A model generated the notes under the pieces. It did not search any database and was not told the DNA's origin. It saw only the letters and a program-made list of their open reading frames with translations. Shown here in pieces: positions 63,655 through 64,000 of a stretch of DNA of 64,000 nucleotides. The position numbers and the translations under genes were made by a program. Position 1 is the stretch's first letter, and every line of letters starts with the position of its first letter. The stretch comes from Tilletiaria anomala UBC 951 (lineage: Eukaryota > Basidiomycota > Exobasidiomycetes > Georgefischeriales > Tilletiariaceae): the NCBI RefSeq assembly GCF_000711695.1, contig NW_013546969.1:1-64000 (forward strand), in the 5' to 3' direction.

Positions 63655-64000
63655 ATGGCGGCCACCGCAAAGTCACCACGCTACTTTGAGCAGCAGCCGT
63701 CGGAGGTCGAGGCGGTTGCATCTTCTCCAGCCAGCAAGAATGCGGGCACGTTCGGCTCGAACAATACGACCCTCTTCATCTCTGGCTTGCCCTTCACAGC
63801 AACTTCGACAGATCTGAGTACCTTGTTCAGCGACATTGGCCCGTTGCGAAAATGCTTTATTGTTACCGAGCCGCAGTCCAAGCGGTCCAAGGGTGTCGGA
63901 TACGTGCAGTATGCCGTCAAGGAGGATGCAGAGCGCGCCTTGTCAGAAATGGACGGCCGAAAGGAAGGAGTCATGGACGGCTCTAGGGCCATTAGGGTCG
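63655..64000 (+). CDS. NOP4: NOP4 / RBM28 ribosome-biogenesis RNA-binding protein, 5' part
   Basis: An open frame from the ATG at 63655 (GACATGG, strong context) to the window end gives 115 residues. NOP4/RBM28 is a nucleolar protein with several RRM domains needed for 60S subunit assembly. The first RRM begins near residue 36: RNP2 is TLFISGLP and RNP1 is SKGVGYVQY. The segment IGPLRKCFIVTEPQSKRSKG is close to the VGPVKQCFVVTE stretch I associate with RBM28, which separates it from other RRM proteins. The N-terminal tail has Lys/Ser-rich polar sequence. The remaining RRMs lie beyond the right edge. Confidence 0.85.
   Translation, partial: MAATAKSPRYFEQQPSEVEAVASSPASKNAGTFGSNNTTLFISGLPFTATSTDLSTLFSDIGPLRKCFIVTEPQSKRSKGVGYVQYAVKEDAERALSEMDGRKEGVMDGSRAIRV

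Overview
The window is nuclear DNA of a fungus, most likely a basidiomycete and plausibly one of the intron-poor smut-fungus lineages (Ustilaginomycotina). The organism call is an inference. It rests on short introns (about 60-120 nt, GTGAGT/GTAAGT donors, CTGAC or CTAAC branch sites), one to five introns per gene, C-rich third codon positions, mostly monocistronic genes on both strands, and a fungal gene set (TRAPP-II subunit, COQ10, NCS-1, phocein, NOP4, GH30 and GH3 wall enzymes). No bacterial features, CRISPR arrays, rRNA or convincing tRNA genes were seen.

Layout. 0-5 kb: a secreted protein with a Lys/Gly/Asp repeat running off the left edge, then a decayed GH30 glycosidase and an unidentified relic. 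5.5-6.7 kb: intact five-exon NCS-1. 7.7-8.9 kb: two relics, one a family-2 glycosyltransferase. 9.2-17.8 kb: intact alpha/beta hydrolase, family III CoA-transferase and a 1077-residue low-complexity protein. 17.8-22.8 kb: gene-poor, holding a decayed nucleotidyltransferase-like gene whose in-frame stops all look like former Gln codons. 22.8-25.5 kb: intact SET-domain gene. 26.8-43.8 kb: the accessory stretch, with a decayed GH3 beta-glucosidase, an intact GH30 glucanase, a Ty3/gypsy integrase fossil, intact MOB4/phocein, a broken modular secreted GH30 and two unidentified relics. 43.9-64 kb: dense intact housekeeping block: JMJD7-like hydroxylase, C2H2 regulator, COQ10, PH-domain scaffold, TRIC-like membrane protein, TRS130 and the start of NOP4.

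Functional themes. The accessory parts are dominated by secreted or wall-directed carbohydrate enzymes in different states of decay: three GH30 copies, one GH3 and one GT2. Only the GH30 at 30.3-32.1 kb looks complete. The conserved parts serve general cell biology: calcium signalling (NCS-1, possibly the zinc-finger factor), STRIPAK signalling (MOB4), Golgi traffic (TRS130), ubiquinone function (COQ10) and ribosome assembly (NOP4). Two divergent gene pairs (JMJD7/C2H2 and COQ10/PH protein) have CACGTG motifs between their starts.

Exon boundaries were worked out by hand from reading frame, splice consensus and remembered family conservation. No alignment or search was run. Relic calls rest on recognisable motifs only.
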